The notes below the pieces were generated by a model. It was given only the letters and a program-made list of their open reading frames with translations, made no database searches and was not told the origin of the DNA. Of a DNA stretch of 64,000 nucleotides, positions 23,401 to 35,350 are shown in pieces; positions within the stretch are counted from its first letter, which is position 1; every line of letters starts with the position of its first letter. This stretch comes from Deuterostichococcus epilithicus (lineage: Eukaryota; Chlorophyta; Trebouxiophyceae; Prasiolales; Stichococcaceae). The position numbers and the translations under genes were made by a program. The DNA lies in contig JAVTLE010000014.1 in NCBI GenBank assembly GCA_033439295.1, positions 2,790,001 through 2,854,000 on the forward strand, in the 5' to 3' direction.

Positions 23401-26400
23401 CATCTCAGCTGCTGGTGTCACGTCGATGAACATCAGCCATGCTTTTTTGACAGGTGTTATATGGTAATTCAGGCTGCGCCATTGGAGAATTCTGAGGACG
23501 TCTCAAGTTTACCTGTAAAGCAGGACGAGCGGCACTGCCAACACGAGCAGTAGGGGCTGCGTGAAGCACAGCAGCAGCGCCACAGCCGCCAGCGCAGCAG
23601 CATTCGCCAGCAGGATGTTCAGAATGAAGGGCAGAGAATCGTCTGCCGTGGCGGTGTCCGAAGAGAAGCGGTTCAGGATGCGGCCTGCGCACAGGTGGAC
23701 AGCCATTTCCGGTTGCGGGCAGAATTGAACCACCCACAAGCTGGGGTCATGCACAACTCATGTCAATGAACACCCGTCCTGCATTGCGACACGCCTGTCG
23801 GTATTTGCTCAAAGAAAGCGCAGGGAGACGCCAGCACAGAGTCGAGCTGCTTGGCATGAATCCAATTTGCCGCCTGGAGGCCGGCGTGTGCAAATGAGAA
23901 GGCCCTCACCTGCATACATGCAAGTCGAAAGGGTGAACAACGTCCTGGCCTACCAGCAGCCGAGAGAAAGCCATCTGCAAAGATATGCTCGGCCGCCGGC
24001 AACTGAGCAATCATCCGCCTACTTACGGGTGCCAAGTGTGGCGGGTCTCACCAGGGCAAACACTATGTTGGCAACAGCAAAGCTGATCAGACCCCAAAGG
24101 AATGCTGAGTCTGCAGAGTCTGCTGAAGTGTTGGCGTCCGACAGGGGCAAAGCCTGCACAGGCGTCGAGCGCACAACTGTATGGGACCTGAATGCAACAT
24201 ACCGGGTCAGGTCACATGACTTGCAGCAAACTGCGCAGATCTGGCAACCAACCAACCTGCCTCGTCGCGAACCGCAAAAGCACGTCAGCAGCGCCTGCAT
24301 CACAAAGAGGGTCCCTTACAACAGCAGGTTGCAAGTGGGACTACAGCTTGCAGCCACATCATGCAAATGGATATTTCTGCTCCAGAGTCTACAGAACAAG
24401 AGGGGAATGGGAGGCGCTGTGAGACACTCTCCCGCTGGCGACTGCAGGCCCGCAGGGTGCGCAGTTGCCCACGATAGCCACAGGTCGCTGCCGGTGCGGC
24501 TGGCCTGTGCGGCACATGACCATGTCAGGTCGCCTGCGCTATCTGCCAGCACGGATGCAGTTTCCTGCCATTGCTCGTGCTGCTGCATGCTGCCGCACCC
24601 CAAGGCACGTCATGCACCGGAGCTGTGGCGTGCAGCTCGGATGCTGCAGCAACTGAGACGCGCACCGGTCACGGACGCCTCACTCTCGTGGGGCGCGGAG
24701 GACATGGCTCGCGCTCACCTGCATGAGCAGTAGGCTGGCCAGGACCAGCGCGCACATCGCCAAGCCGATGCCTGCGAGGTAGAATCGCGACACTGCCAGA
24801 GTGACGCGGCCGCGGGTCCGTGCCTCCTCGTTGCCGCGGTCCTCGTCCACCACCATAGCCGTGGAAGCCGCCGCTGCACCAGGCGCGGGCCCATCACCCG
24901 TATCCCGTCTCGCACAGGCCTCCTTCTGCTCGCCGGCAGGCTCCTCCTGCGGCCGGCAGCTGCCGCCAGGTCCTGTGCGGCAGGGGGAATTGATTCAAAG
25001 GTCTGCTGGCCCAGCCCGAACGGCAGCTTCTGCATCCCTTCGTGATATTCCGCACCCGGGAACCAGGACGAAGCGAGCCAGTGTGACAGAGGCAATGCAA
25101 CATGCTCGCTGCCGGCTGCCAGGCACGAAGCGATCAGCATGGGGCGCGCACTGATACTTCACACACCCGCATGCCGGACACTGCCGGCGACCAGCGTGAC
25201 CACCAGGTCCGCTGCGTGCAGGCAGGGCTGGTGGCTGGTCGCCACGATGCGGGTCCTGCCGCGCAGCAGCGGCCCGCGCAGCGTCGCGAGCAGTGTTGCT
25301 GCGGTGTGCACGTCCACCGCGGCAAAGATGTTGTCCAACAGGTACACGTCCTTGTCCTGTGGCCGAGGTCTTAAAGGCTGGCTCACAGGTGTCACACAGT
25401 GTATCTGCAGCAGCTCAACTTTGCCCGCGCTTCGAGCCTTCCTGCAGACACCACGAGCAGCACAGCAGCAACTCGCCTGCGCCCGAGCCGTCGCCGCACT
25501 TGGCAGCACTGCTGCGTGGTGCTGTCGGCAAGCAGCGCGTCCCCAGTCTTGACATGTTGACACTTGACATGCATGTCAAGCGGCAAGCACCTCGCAGAGC
25601 GCCCTTGCCAGCACGACGCGCGCGCACTGCCCGCCGCTGAGCGCAGTTCCGCGGGCGCCGCACGGCGTCAGGTCCCCCGCCCCCATGGCCGCTAGATCGA
25701 CATCCAGGGCGCAGGCCGCCAGCACCTCAGCATACCGCGCCTGCCCCACCGCCCGGCCCAACAGGATGTTGGACCTGCAGGGGAGCAGCATCTTCAACTC
25801 AGGCGGTTGGCAATCCGTCCGAGTCGGGTTGATTCGCAAGCGGCAGCAGCTGTATGCCAACAGCAGCGCCACAGAGCTAGGCCCAGCGAGGAAGACTGCA
25901 GCCCTTCGTCTGGCGCGTCTGCATTTGAGGTGAGGCTCGAGTCCGACAGCGAAATTGCATCGACTGCGGGCAACATGTGCGAGACAGGGACCGAGCACAC
26001 CCATTGCGTGTACCTGATGCTGGCGTTGAGGATCCAGGGATGCTGCGGCACGTACGCGATACTGCCCGTCATGCGGCAGCTGCCGGACGCCAGACGCAGC
26101 TCGCCGAGCAAAGCAGCCAGCAGGCTGCTGGCGCCGCAGCCGTTTGCGCCGGTGACGGCGACCAGCGCGCCGGCCGGGACAGCCAGGTTCAGGTTGCGCA
26201 GCACCAGGTCGCCGCCTGCGGGTCGCAGGGTCTACAGTCAGGCATGTGGATCCCGCCGCTGTGTGGGTGGGGCCGCTCCAGCACAGAGACTGCACAGAAG
26301 AAGACGCACCTTGCAGCGCAGCGGCAGGTGTGTGCGCAGCGCCAGAACTGGCTGCAGGGCTGCTGCGCCAGCTGTAGGATGCATTGTGCAGCGACACGGC

Positions 26401-29208
26401 TGCTTCCTGGCCATCCTGACACAGCGTCACGCAGCATTGATGTTCAAGCTCTGCCAGTTTCCCTTGCACCGCATGCCCGTTGATGCAACGATGTTACTTT
26501 CAGGCACAACATGTAGCAGCGGCCTCGAGCGCGAAAACACCGTTTTAGGCGCTGGCAGCTTCAGGCTCCAGTCACCCTGCAGCGATGGCAATGCATCGGC
26601 TGGGTGATCGAACATCACAGTGATCGAACATCACAGCGTGTTGGAACATGAGGCACAGAGCAGGCGAAAAACGACAAAGTCGAGAAGAAGGTCAGACTCA
26701 CAAAGCTCGAATTTCCACACCTCACATGTCTTCAGATAACCCGACAGCCTGTCTATGGAGACGAATGCTTCGACCACACCATTGATGACCCATGGCAGAC
26801 TGTTGAGCGGCGCAATGAGCGTATTGAACAGCGCCTGCAGTGTCATAAAGCTGCTCGCAATCTAATGGTGGACGCAAATATTGCTCAAATGAGGCACTGA
26901 CCGCTGAACATGAGCGCGGGGCTGGCCCCCGTCGCTGAGGCCGCATCGCACCAGGGAGGTGAACACAACAGAAGGCGTCAGGGCGTGGCCCGACAGCGTG
27001 AAGGTGGCGAACACTGCCGTCGAGAACAGCACGGACGTAACGGCCCAGGAGGCGACGCATCTGCGGCGCTTGCAGCACCACTTAACTGACCAGCGATTGC
27101 AAACCAGATTGCAGGAGAGAGGTTATCAGCAGGCCAATATCTGGCGCAGGTGCGAGTGCACAGACATGCACCGCTGTGATTGCCATGTCGCTTGCTGATG
27201 TTGATGGTGTGGTCATCATCTAGGCGCATGGAGAACCCCGCTGATCAAGCAATTATGCGAACTCACCCTGCGTCGAGGTACTTCCGGACAGCCAGGTAGC
27301 GCAGCTCAGAGGCGCGCGCCTCGTTCACCTTGTTGGCAATTACAGCTTCCCAGGCGCCCATTTTGATCTGCCTCACATTGGCCAGCGCATCCTGCGACAT
27401 GCCACAGGCGGGGCTCAGGCCGGCAGGCTGCACGAGCCGTTTGAATGCAGTGTCATGATGGAGCATGCAGGAGGTTAGGCCAGGGCTGCACACAAAGGCT
27501 GGGCAGCCAGCAGGATGCGCCTGCCGTAGCGCTGCACATTCACCTGCAGGGCCTTCAGGCGAGCATCTTTGGCCGCCATCATGAGCCGGCTGGACGTCTG
27601 AATGCGACCTGCCAGCCAGCGGGTGATGGGGAACAGCGCCGCCACAACAAGCAGCCCCGCCACAAAGGCGAGTCGGACCTGTACTGCGCACAGGATCGTG
27701 CGAGTGGATAGATGCTGATCCGAGAGTGTTTCACCGCCGCTGCGAGGGACCTGCCGGGGGAAGTCACAGCGTTGTAATTATTGCCGCTTCGTTCGGAGCC
27801 AAGGCATGCACACCTGAGTGTACAGCAGGCACAGGGCGCCCAGGATTTGCAGTGGCAGGCTCCAAAACTCATGGCCGCTGTCGACCAGGTTCACGACTCG
27901 ATCAGCATCTGCAGGCAGCAGGTTGTACCCAATTTTGTGTGGTCCTTTAACACGTGACTTTGTAGCTTTCTCATCAGCAAAGAAGCGCAGCAGCATGATC
28001 ATCTGAACTACCAAGACAGTCTCACCGACAGACATGAGCGTCTGGACGTCCGCGGTGCCACTGTCTGACCCGGCATACTGAGGAACCAGCAGAGCCTTGC
28101 GCAGCAGCGCGCACATCATTGACGACCGCAGCTGGCAGGTAATTTGGCCCTGGCATGAGACACAGTAAGGGTCCTGGCTCAGCGCTCCAGTATGTGGACA
28201 GGGCGCCTGAGGCGAGGCACATAGCGCCTCACCCGCACGTGGCTCCTGAATGGCTCGTGTGGCAGGCAGGAGATGCAGGAGTAGTCAGCATGGGCTGTTG
28301 CAGCATGCGACGATCTGCGCCCCACCTTGCGGAAGTTGTACTGCCCGTTCAGGAAGCCGTTGAGCAGCGACGACGCGCCCAGCAGCAGCGCAAAGGTATA
28401 GCTGGCAGACCACCGGAAGGAAGCACCGGCGCCTGTTCCAGCGCCTGCGCCAGTTTTTGGGCGTTGCAGCTCCCTGCAAACGATGCGGTGATCCAGCGGA
28501 TGTTCATCCAGGGTTGCGATTCACTGTCAAAGTGCCATCTTTACAAAGCGCACACTTGAAAGTTCACTGCCCACAACATTGCCGTCGACAGGGCAGTTGT
28601 CAACGACAAGGAATTTTCCTCGTGCCTGAGCAACGCCTGGAGGAGGAAGGGACCGGCGAAGTTCAGGGCGTCTCCCAGCAGCTTGAGCAGCCCAATGGCC
28701 GCATACTCCCTCCAGTACAGCCGCCAGATCGCGCTGAACAGTGCCCGGTCACTCTTGTCATTGGCACCTGCACGCCGTGCCTGCATGGGTGAACACACTA
28801 CTTCCCCTGTTGCCCTGGTCTGCCATTGCAGGACCTCGCACACGAGCCTGGGCGCAGGGACAGTTGGTCAGGCCCGCGGCTCACCTCCTGCCACGTCTGC
28901 CACAGCCTGTCCGAGCAGCGGCTGGGGTGCGCCGCCGCTGGCAGTCCCATGAGGTCGGTAAATCCCAGCTGCCGCTGCCCGCTGGCGCGTATGAGCTGGT
29001 TAATGCTGGAAAATAGCAGGCCCCCCGCATGTGTCCATCCGGCCTGCGACGGCAGTCAGCCATCTCGAATTATGCATCTCGAACAGCGGCGGATATGCAC
29101 GCCATCACTGAGCGTGCGCACTTCCTCGGCAGCATGGCACGCGGGCTGGCTGCTGCCTGCTGCCAGCAGCGGCTCCGTTTCTGCGTCATCAGCGCGAGTA
29201 CGACGCAT
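20461..29208 (-). CDS. ABCC (MRP-type) ABC transporter, full length, degenerate NBD1
   Basis: Full ABCC exporter of the glutathione-conjugate pump class. Thirty-two exons, all phases consistent, 1375 residues: 29101-29208, 28885-29043, 28608-28780, 28326-28473, 28026-28131, 27814-27908, 27544-27678, 27267-27391, 26952-27060, 26721-26834, 26541-26576, 26310-26415, 26014-26215, 25591-25774, 25167-25356, 24719-24972, 24428-24504, 24052-24187, 23795-23909, 23513-23684, 23255-23343, 23044-23148, 22649-22783, 22433-22518, 22261-22311, 22065-22123, 21826-21944, 21485-21640, 21302-21370, 21128-21208, 20888-21019, 20461-20762. There is no TMD0: the N-terminus is a short linker. TMD1 carries IGLLKLLGDALNFAGPFLL. 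NBD1 (from residue 472) keeps Q-loop and LSGGQ but reads GANGCGASS for Walker A and YLLDNIFAAVD for Walker B. TMD2 carries PTGRILNRFSSDTATADD and EALEGATTIRAFG. NBD2 is preceded by WPSRGALSFEDVSLRY and has intact CGRTGSGKSS, FSQGQCQLL, VLCLDEVT and an H-loop THK. The substrate is unknown. Confidence 0.93.
22054..22059. other. Ambiguous bases (N) in ABCC intron
   Basis: Four unresolved bases among seven positions lie next to a run of G at 22045-22053, within the intron between exons 26 and 27 of the ABCC gene and close to the donor. They do not affect the coding prediction but mark a local sequencing problem at a homopolymer. Confidence 0.9.
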
Positions 29209-29890
29209 GCTGAAGGTGGTCAATGTTGATGCACGACGCTGGCTGGACCAGCAGCGGCGCTGCCGAGCTCTGCTGTATCAAATATTGTCTCCAATCAGAA
29301 ACCAACCCCGGGCAGGATGAAACGTAGGGTGTTCCATGACCTACAATTCAGGTATACTGCGCGTGCGAACGGGCTTTCGACGGTGCGTACTCGCGGTGTG
29401 CGGGAGGCCATAGGCAATCCGCAAATGCTTGCAGAGTTACGACAGACCTGTCGGGCCCAGCTAGACAATGATGCAGTCAGCTGTGTACAGTGAAATTTCA
29501 GGTATCGCAGATTGCGCTGTCGGCCGAGTGTCCCACCCTGTCGGAACCAGTTCGCAGAGCATGGCCAGCATGGCGAGATGCAGACCAGACCGCAGTTGCC
29601 ACCCACACATCTCATGCTTCGAAAACCTCACCACCGTGAAGCGGTCCATGTTGGCAGCTTTCAGCAGACTATCAGGTCTTGTGTCCGGCACCAGCAGGTC
29701 GTTTTGTACCGTCCCTGCGCGCAGTCTCATGCAGGTTCCCCAGCTGTCCGGATACGCAACATCAATCCCCAGTGGCGGCGGCTCAACTCGATGCCAGTTG
29801 CGTCCAACTGCACCGCAGGCTCCCAGCACAGGTGCGCATCTGCCGTCACCCTGATGCGTGCGCTCACACACATCAGCTCAGTCATGTGTA
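29209..29890. promoter_or_regulatory. Divergent promoter region, ABCC / unassigned gene
   Basis: This 682-bp stretch of lower GC lies between two divergent starts. It should hold the ABCC promoter and 5' UTR and that of the + strand gene at 29891. An open 136-codon minus frame (29461-29871) crosses it but has no recognised motif and lacks the coding GC bias of true exons nearby. Confidence 0.5.
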
Positions 29891-31950
29891 ATGTCTGACA
29901 GCTGCAATGCTGAACACGCAGGACTGTTCTCTGGTAGACTGTTAAGACTGTTGCGAATCTCCACGTTCGTCAGCCTGGACGGCTCCGACACATCATTGCA
30001 GTCCGCGCATCATGGGCGGTGCAGCAGATGGCCTGCACAGGCAGTGTCAGCTTCAGCGGCAGCTGCGACGGCAGCGGCAGCGGCAGCGGCAGCGGCAGCG
30101 GCAGCAGTGGGTGCCAGCGCATCTGTCCGGAACACTCCCAATTTCGCGGCTCTTCGAAACATGCCAGCAGCTAGCCGGCCAGCATGGACAGAGCTGCGGA
30201 CACAGCAGGCTCAGCATGGGCAGCATAGGTCAGCTGGTTTTGCCACAGGAGCCGTGCGCCTCAGACCCCGCGGCCGACCACGGAGAGAGCCCGAGGGCTC
30301 GCAGCCTGGCGCGCCGCGGCAGCAGCCGCCTGGCCGGCCGGGGCGTCAGCGTGCTGGACTGCCTGCTGAGCAGCAGCCGCCGGCAGGGCACCCAGCGGCA
30401 GAGCCGTCTGCAGCCCCGCAACCCTCGCGAGGACAGCAGGGCAGGTGGCAGCCAGCAGGGCAGCCGGCAGTCGCCCGTCAGCGAGGGCGGCCGCCGGCCG
30501 CGCAACCAGCAGACACTCGGCAGGCGGCGGCAGAGGCACCAATGCGACCAGCGGCGCCGGCGGCCGGCATACAGGCGATGGAGTGGCTGGCACAGAATGC
30601 GCCCTGGGTGGACGAGCCGGTGACACCCGCCGATGGCGCGACGTTTCCCTCAGAGGTGGGCGGCAGCACGCACTCTCAGTGTTGTCTGAAATGTGGGCAC
30701 AGCTATCGGGACACCCCGTCGCCTTCTCCGAGTCGGCAGACTTGCGGCTGCTGTCCAGCGACTCGAGGCTGCAGCCTGCCCCCCGACCCAAGCCCCATAG
30801 GTCCAACGTCTTCACCCTCAGCCTCGTCAGCTGCCCTCACGTTTGCTGTCCGTCTTCCAGCTGTTGTGGACGGTGGAGAGGGCGCGCGGGGTATGTGCGC
30901 CGCGCCGGGTGCGCGTGCAGCTGGGCGCGGAGCAGGTGGACGTGCTGCCGCTGTGGGTCGCGGTGCACCAGCAGCACGCCGACGGCGTCGCCAGGCGCGC
31001 ATACTCAATCATGCTTGCGCTCCTTCCTGGTAGGCTCGCTTCTGCGCTGCTGAAATCCCCCGCTCCGGCGGCGGCGGCCCCGCGCGTGCCATTTGCGGCT
31101 CTGCACAGCATCATCAGAGGCCGTCAAACCGACATCACTTCCAGTCGGGCGCGGGGTGTCTGCCTGGAGTGTAACATACCGCTATCTCGCCCCCCAAGGT
31201 TCTCCCATGCATTCGATTCAGGGCCTGCTCCACGCAGCTGCGTGCGCGCTGCCCGCCAGCCACCTGAGCATCCCTCCGTGCCGCCTGGCCCCCACAGGCT
31301 GTACGAGAGCACCTGCCCGCTGTCGGAGGAGCTGGTGGCCCGGCTCACCTGCCACATGGAGCCCTTCTGCATCTCGTCCGACCTGAGCTTCAGCCGCTGC
31401 GAGGCGGCGCACGGCCCCTGGCGCAACTACTTTGTTGGCGTCGTCGGCGCCTTCGCGCCCGATGAGGACGACGTGCTGTGGCCCAACCAGGTGCCGCCCG
31501 CCTTCACGCTGCACGCTCCGACTGCTCGTCTTCAAACTCGGACAAAGCGCAGTTTCACAAATCAACTTTCGTCGGTTTCCATCACACATCTAGCTTTTTT
31601 TACTGAGGCTTATCGGGAGACTTCTCATGATGCCACCACACGGCGTACGTGCCAGACGAACAGGAGTTGCAGGACGTGAGCTCCGACATGAACAGAGGCG
31701 ACAACGGCGCTCTCGTGCAGCGCAGGTGCTGCACCGGTCCAGGACGATGCACAACGTGCGCAATGGCGCGGACCTGGCAAACTTCCTGGCAGACCCGCGG
31801 CGCGAGGACTTTGACAGCCACAGCAGCAACCTGATGCGGCTGCAGGCGGAGCGCGGCTACCGGCGCGCCTGGTCCTGGCACATGCTGCGCTCGCGGTGGG
31901 GCGACGAGACGCTGGCGGCCTTTGGCGTCGACCAGGAGGACTTTTCGTGA
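29891..31950 (+). CDS. Unassigned 438-residue protein with conserved-looking C-terminal half
   Basis: I do not recognise this gene. Model: exons 29891-30655, 30861-30994, 31298-31490, 31726-31950, phases agreeing. The first exon is low-complexity (an Ala run, then Arg/Gln/Pro-rich) and ends in the ordered MEWLAQNAPWVDEPVTPADG; the start codon is a guess. The last three exons look like a folded domain: VRVQLGAEQVDVLPLWVAVH, RLYESTCPLSEELVARLTCH, FCISSDLSFSRCEAAHGPWR, NYFVGVVGAFAPDEDDVLWP. The end is RTMHNVRNGADLANFLADPR, EDFDSHSSNLMRLQAERGYR and RAWSWHMLRSRWGDETLA. The GYRRAWSWHMLRSRWG stretch slightly resembles tails of some DNA/RNA helicase-associated proteins, but no helicase motif is present. 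Intron 2 begins with GC rather than GT (AG|GCGCGC); this choice alone keeps frame and gives a smooth join (DGVARLYES). Confidence 0.6.
30069..30107 (+). repeat. (GGCAGC)n hexanucleotide repeat
   Basis: About six and a half perfect copies of a GGCAGC unit lie in the first exon of the unassigned gene and encode an Ala run in its predicted frame. It is likely polymorphic in length by multiples of two codons. Confidence 0.85.
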
Positions 31951-32350
31951 GGGCTGTGTTCCGCAAGTCAGTTGCGGGGGTGGGCATTCAACGTACAGTG
32001 CATCCCGGCCCATTACACGCGTGCCTGTCGAAACAAAGGAATCTCTCTGCAGATGTCAAGACTGAGGCCTTCCAATCCAAAGCTCCGAGTCCTGCTGATC
32101 AGGTCGCAGATATCCCGAATACAGTACCTTTGTAACGGATCCCGACGTTTTCCTACCTGTGCTACTGTGCAGTAAGATACGAGCTCTGTACACAGCTTCT
32201 GCACACTGCTGCACTACACTCTCAAGTGGCGTTCTTCGGCCTGTAAAGGCTTGACCATTCCTGTGCCCCCAGCCTGGCGGCTGCCTTCGGTGGCGACAGC
32301 AAACGAATGATAGGTTCATGAACTAAAGGAATGGTCCAGACTTGATGCAA
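31951..32350. other. Convergent 3' spacer
   Basis: This 400-bp stretch lies between the stop of the unassigned protein (+) and the stop of the histidine acid phosphatase (-). It is of lower GC with no coding frame of quality. It should hold both 3' UTRs. Confidence 0.55.
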
Positions 32351-35350
32351 TCAAAGTCCTTGCACTGCATCGCCGCTCTCCTCGGAGATGCGGGGGCTGG
32401 AGCCGTCGTGCTCAAGCTTGACCTTGCACAGGTCGCTGTATTTGGAAGCGTCCAGCGCTGAGCTGCCAAAGGCGCCGTCCCGCAGCGCCGCCAGCTGTAC
32501 TGTGCCATCTGTGGGTTCAGGAAAACTAACTGATTGACTTGCGGCAGCGGCAGTGTGGGACAGGCAGGCTGCAAGCCAATGACCGCATGCCGGCCTCAGA
32601 GCGGCAGCGCTTTATCAACCCTGAACAGGTGTGTCTGCACCGGCAACGCATCGGTGCAGGCCAGAGAGCGCCAGGGTACAATGCACGCTGAAGTGGCGTC
32701 ACTGCACCTTGACTGGGCACGGCAAACGTAGCTGAGAGCGGCATGCACAGGTGCCACGAACAGAAAATGCGCACCTGAGTCCGTGCCTGGGAAGGCGAGC
32801 ACCTGCCCCTGGTACAGCACACGGACGATGTGCTGCGGCGGCTCCTTGCCGTCAGCGGACGGCCGCTCCCACAGCTCAAACACCAGGTTGCTGCGGGCAC
32901 AGGCATGGAGCGGGCTTCGGACTCCATGGAAATGCTCTGTTGTCTCACAGGTCTGGGGCTCTGCTCACGCTTCGACGGCATGCTGCACAAAGATGAACAG
33001 TGCTCCGGCGCAAGGAACTTTGCCATCGGCACGCTGGACAGGGCGCAACCGCACCTGACGTAGCCCGGCCAGCGCTCCACCGGCAGCCCCAGGGCCCGCA
33101 GCAGCGGCATGATGGTGGTGTCGTGGCCGCTGTATAGAAACAGCTGGTGCCCCGGCTCGCCTGTGACGCGAGCCGCAGCAAAGTCGCTTCACGTCAGCGT
33201 CGGGCACACACAGCCAGCACCTGGGCTGCCGAGCGCAACAGCACTGCCCCGGTGCGACAGCACTGCGGTGACCAGTGTGTCGCGACAATGGCTCGAGGGC
33301 CTGCAGGCGGGCACAGCGGCGCCGCCAGCTGCAGCAGACCCCACGAATCCGCGCAGCGCAGCCCTGCCCCGCACCTGAAACGGCGGCCTCCATGCGCCGC
33401 ACGATCTCCCACGCCAGGCGGCCGACGCCCAGGCGCAGCAGCCCTGCTGCCGCGCCGGCATCGCCGTCCGCGGGCGCGATCATGGCCAGCATGCGGTGCG
33501 CCGCCTCACGCTCGATGCCCTCCAGCAGGGCCCCATCAAAGCGCCCCGGCAGCGGCTTGCTGTGGAAGCGCAGCGTCGTCAGCGCATCCTGCGCGCAGAG
33601 ACCGACTGCAGCATCCCTGACGGTGCAGCATGCCACAGCCCACTGTGCTGGAGGGGCCGTCCCGATGCACTGTTGGATGTGGTTCATCAAACTATGTGGA
33701 GCACGCAGAGGACCCTTCCTCACGAGCTGGAGACTGTGGCGGCGGAGCACGCCGCCTGCACGCCCGTACACCCTCTTGCGACACACAAGCTCGGCCCCAA
33801 CATCATCCTGGCTCATCACGAGACCAGGAAGGATGAAGGAAGAGGGGGACTGACATGGAGCTCGACGAAGGACACGTGGCCGCTCTCCGGGGAGGTGCCC
33901 ATCGCCTCATGGACCCGCGCCTCCAGCTGCTCGACCTCCTGCGACCGCTGCCGCGACTCTGCGCGCGCGATGTGCAGAGCGCACCGCTCAGTACACTGCA
34001 TCGTGCAGCCGGCTTGCAACAAGCCAGTGCTCTGCAGTGACTGGTGCACGTCGTGAGCAGGCGGCACTCCTGAAGAAGCTGCAGACTGTTGCCGCCACAC
34101 CAAATGCGGCTGTGCTTCTTGTGCGTCTGAGTCCAGCTCCACCCACTGACGCCTGCCGCTGCATGCTCGTCAAGACTCAGGATCTGAGGGTCACAGCATC
34201 TCACCCTTGAGCGCCTTGCGCTGCGTGCTCATGAGCACGCCCAGCTGCTCGCACGACTTCGCGTTGCCGAACAGGATCTCCTCCATCTCAGTGGCCGTGG
34301 TCACCGGGATAGACGCGTCAGAGGACTTGTACAGCCCCGACACCACGTACCTGACACAGGGAGGTGGTGACAAGGGGCATCAACACCGGGCACATCGGGC
34401 TGTCTACCAGTCTGGTGATTGAGACAAGTCTGGTGAATGGAGTGAGCACAACCTAGTGTCTGGGCGAGGGTCACATGGAGGATGCGTCTGCCCTCACTCC
34501 AGTGTGCCGATGGTGCGCCTGTAGTTGGTTGTCCGCCCCGAGACGGCGCCAGCGGTGGCTGCCGGCGACAGGAAGCCCAGCTGATCAACGTACCGCCGCC
34601 GCAGCCAGGCACCCAGGTCCAGCGCCTGCTGCTGCCCGATCAGCGTCAGCTCGCCCTTCGTGCAGCCGCCTGGCAGCACCTTTGCCGCCTGGGCGCACGG
34701 CAGGCAGCGGACGAGGGTCACAATGTCACAATTAAAGCCTGGCGTATGGTTGAGGAGGGAGGAGTGGGTCCATGCGGCGTGGGGCGGCGGATGCGACAGC
34801 GCTGGATGACGATGACAAGGTGCAGCGGCAGAGTGTGCATGTCGGACTCACTGCAACAAGGTGCATAGAGTGCGACTGGCACACCTGGCGGGCATCATGA
34901 CGGGCAAACGGCTGAGGCCCGCCGTCCGCGCCATTGGTGATGGTGATGTCGACCTTTTGCGGCAGTAGTTCGCCACAGATGGTGCCCTTCTCGAACTTGG
35001 CGTTCGCGTCAGTCCAGAATTTGTCTGTCAGAGGCGTGCGAGCCCCATGCCTGCAGTGAAGCAGAAATCACCCGCCGCTGGGTGCATCGCAACGTTTTCG
35101 CCCGATAATGATCAGGCCGTCTGTGTGATGGTTGCTGCTTTGAGAAGTGTCATCTCCTTATCACAAAGGATGGAACGGGGCGGTACCTGAACACGACCTG
35201 CACCAGCTTCAGCTTGTCGCCAGCTGCTGGCGGACTCGCCGGCGCTTCGCCTGATCTTTCATGTTCGCAGGAGGACAAGGAAGGGAAGGTGCTTGAACAT
35301 AGCCAATATAACGCGCCCAACTGGCCCAGCTGCAGCGGGCGTCTCAACAT
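32351..35350 (-). CDS. Histidine acid phosphatase, lysophosphatidate phosphatase (ACP6)-like
   Basis: Two-step histidine phosphatase; the closest family I know is ACP6, which hydrolyses lysophosphatidic acid, though substrate is not shown here. Nine exons in transcript order: 35187-35350, 34885-35050, 34498-34688, 34205-34350, 33855-33958, 33375-33588, 33055-33160, 32775-32890, 32351-32508; 454 residues, all phases agree. The catalytic RHGARTP motif is split by intron 1 after its arginine. The second half of the active site is SGHDTTIMPLLRALGL, giving the HD pair. Between them are GELTLIGQQQALDLGAWLR and the phosphate-contacting RTTNYRRTIGTLE. The N-terminus MLRRPLQLGQLGALYWLCS could be a membrane anchor or a mitochondrial leader. 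Downstream is the usual SNLVFELWE strand. The segment between VLAFPGTDS and the last exon is joined directly; a missed exon there is possible. Confidence 0.88.

Noticed and set aside
29461-29871. Open minus-strand frame of 136 codons upstream of the ABCC start
   Set aside because: It has no recognised motif, lower GC at third positions than true exons here, and lies where the divergent promoter must be. A real small gene cannot be fully excluded.
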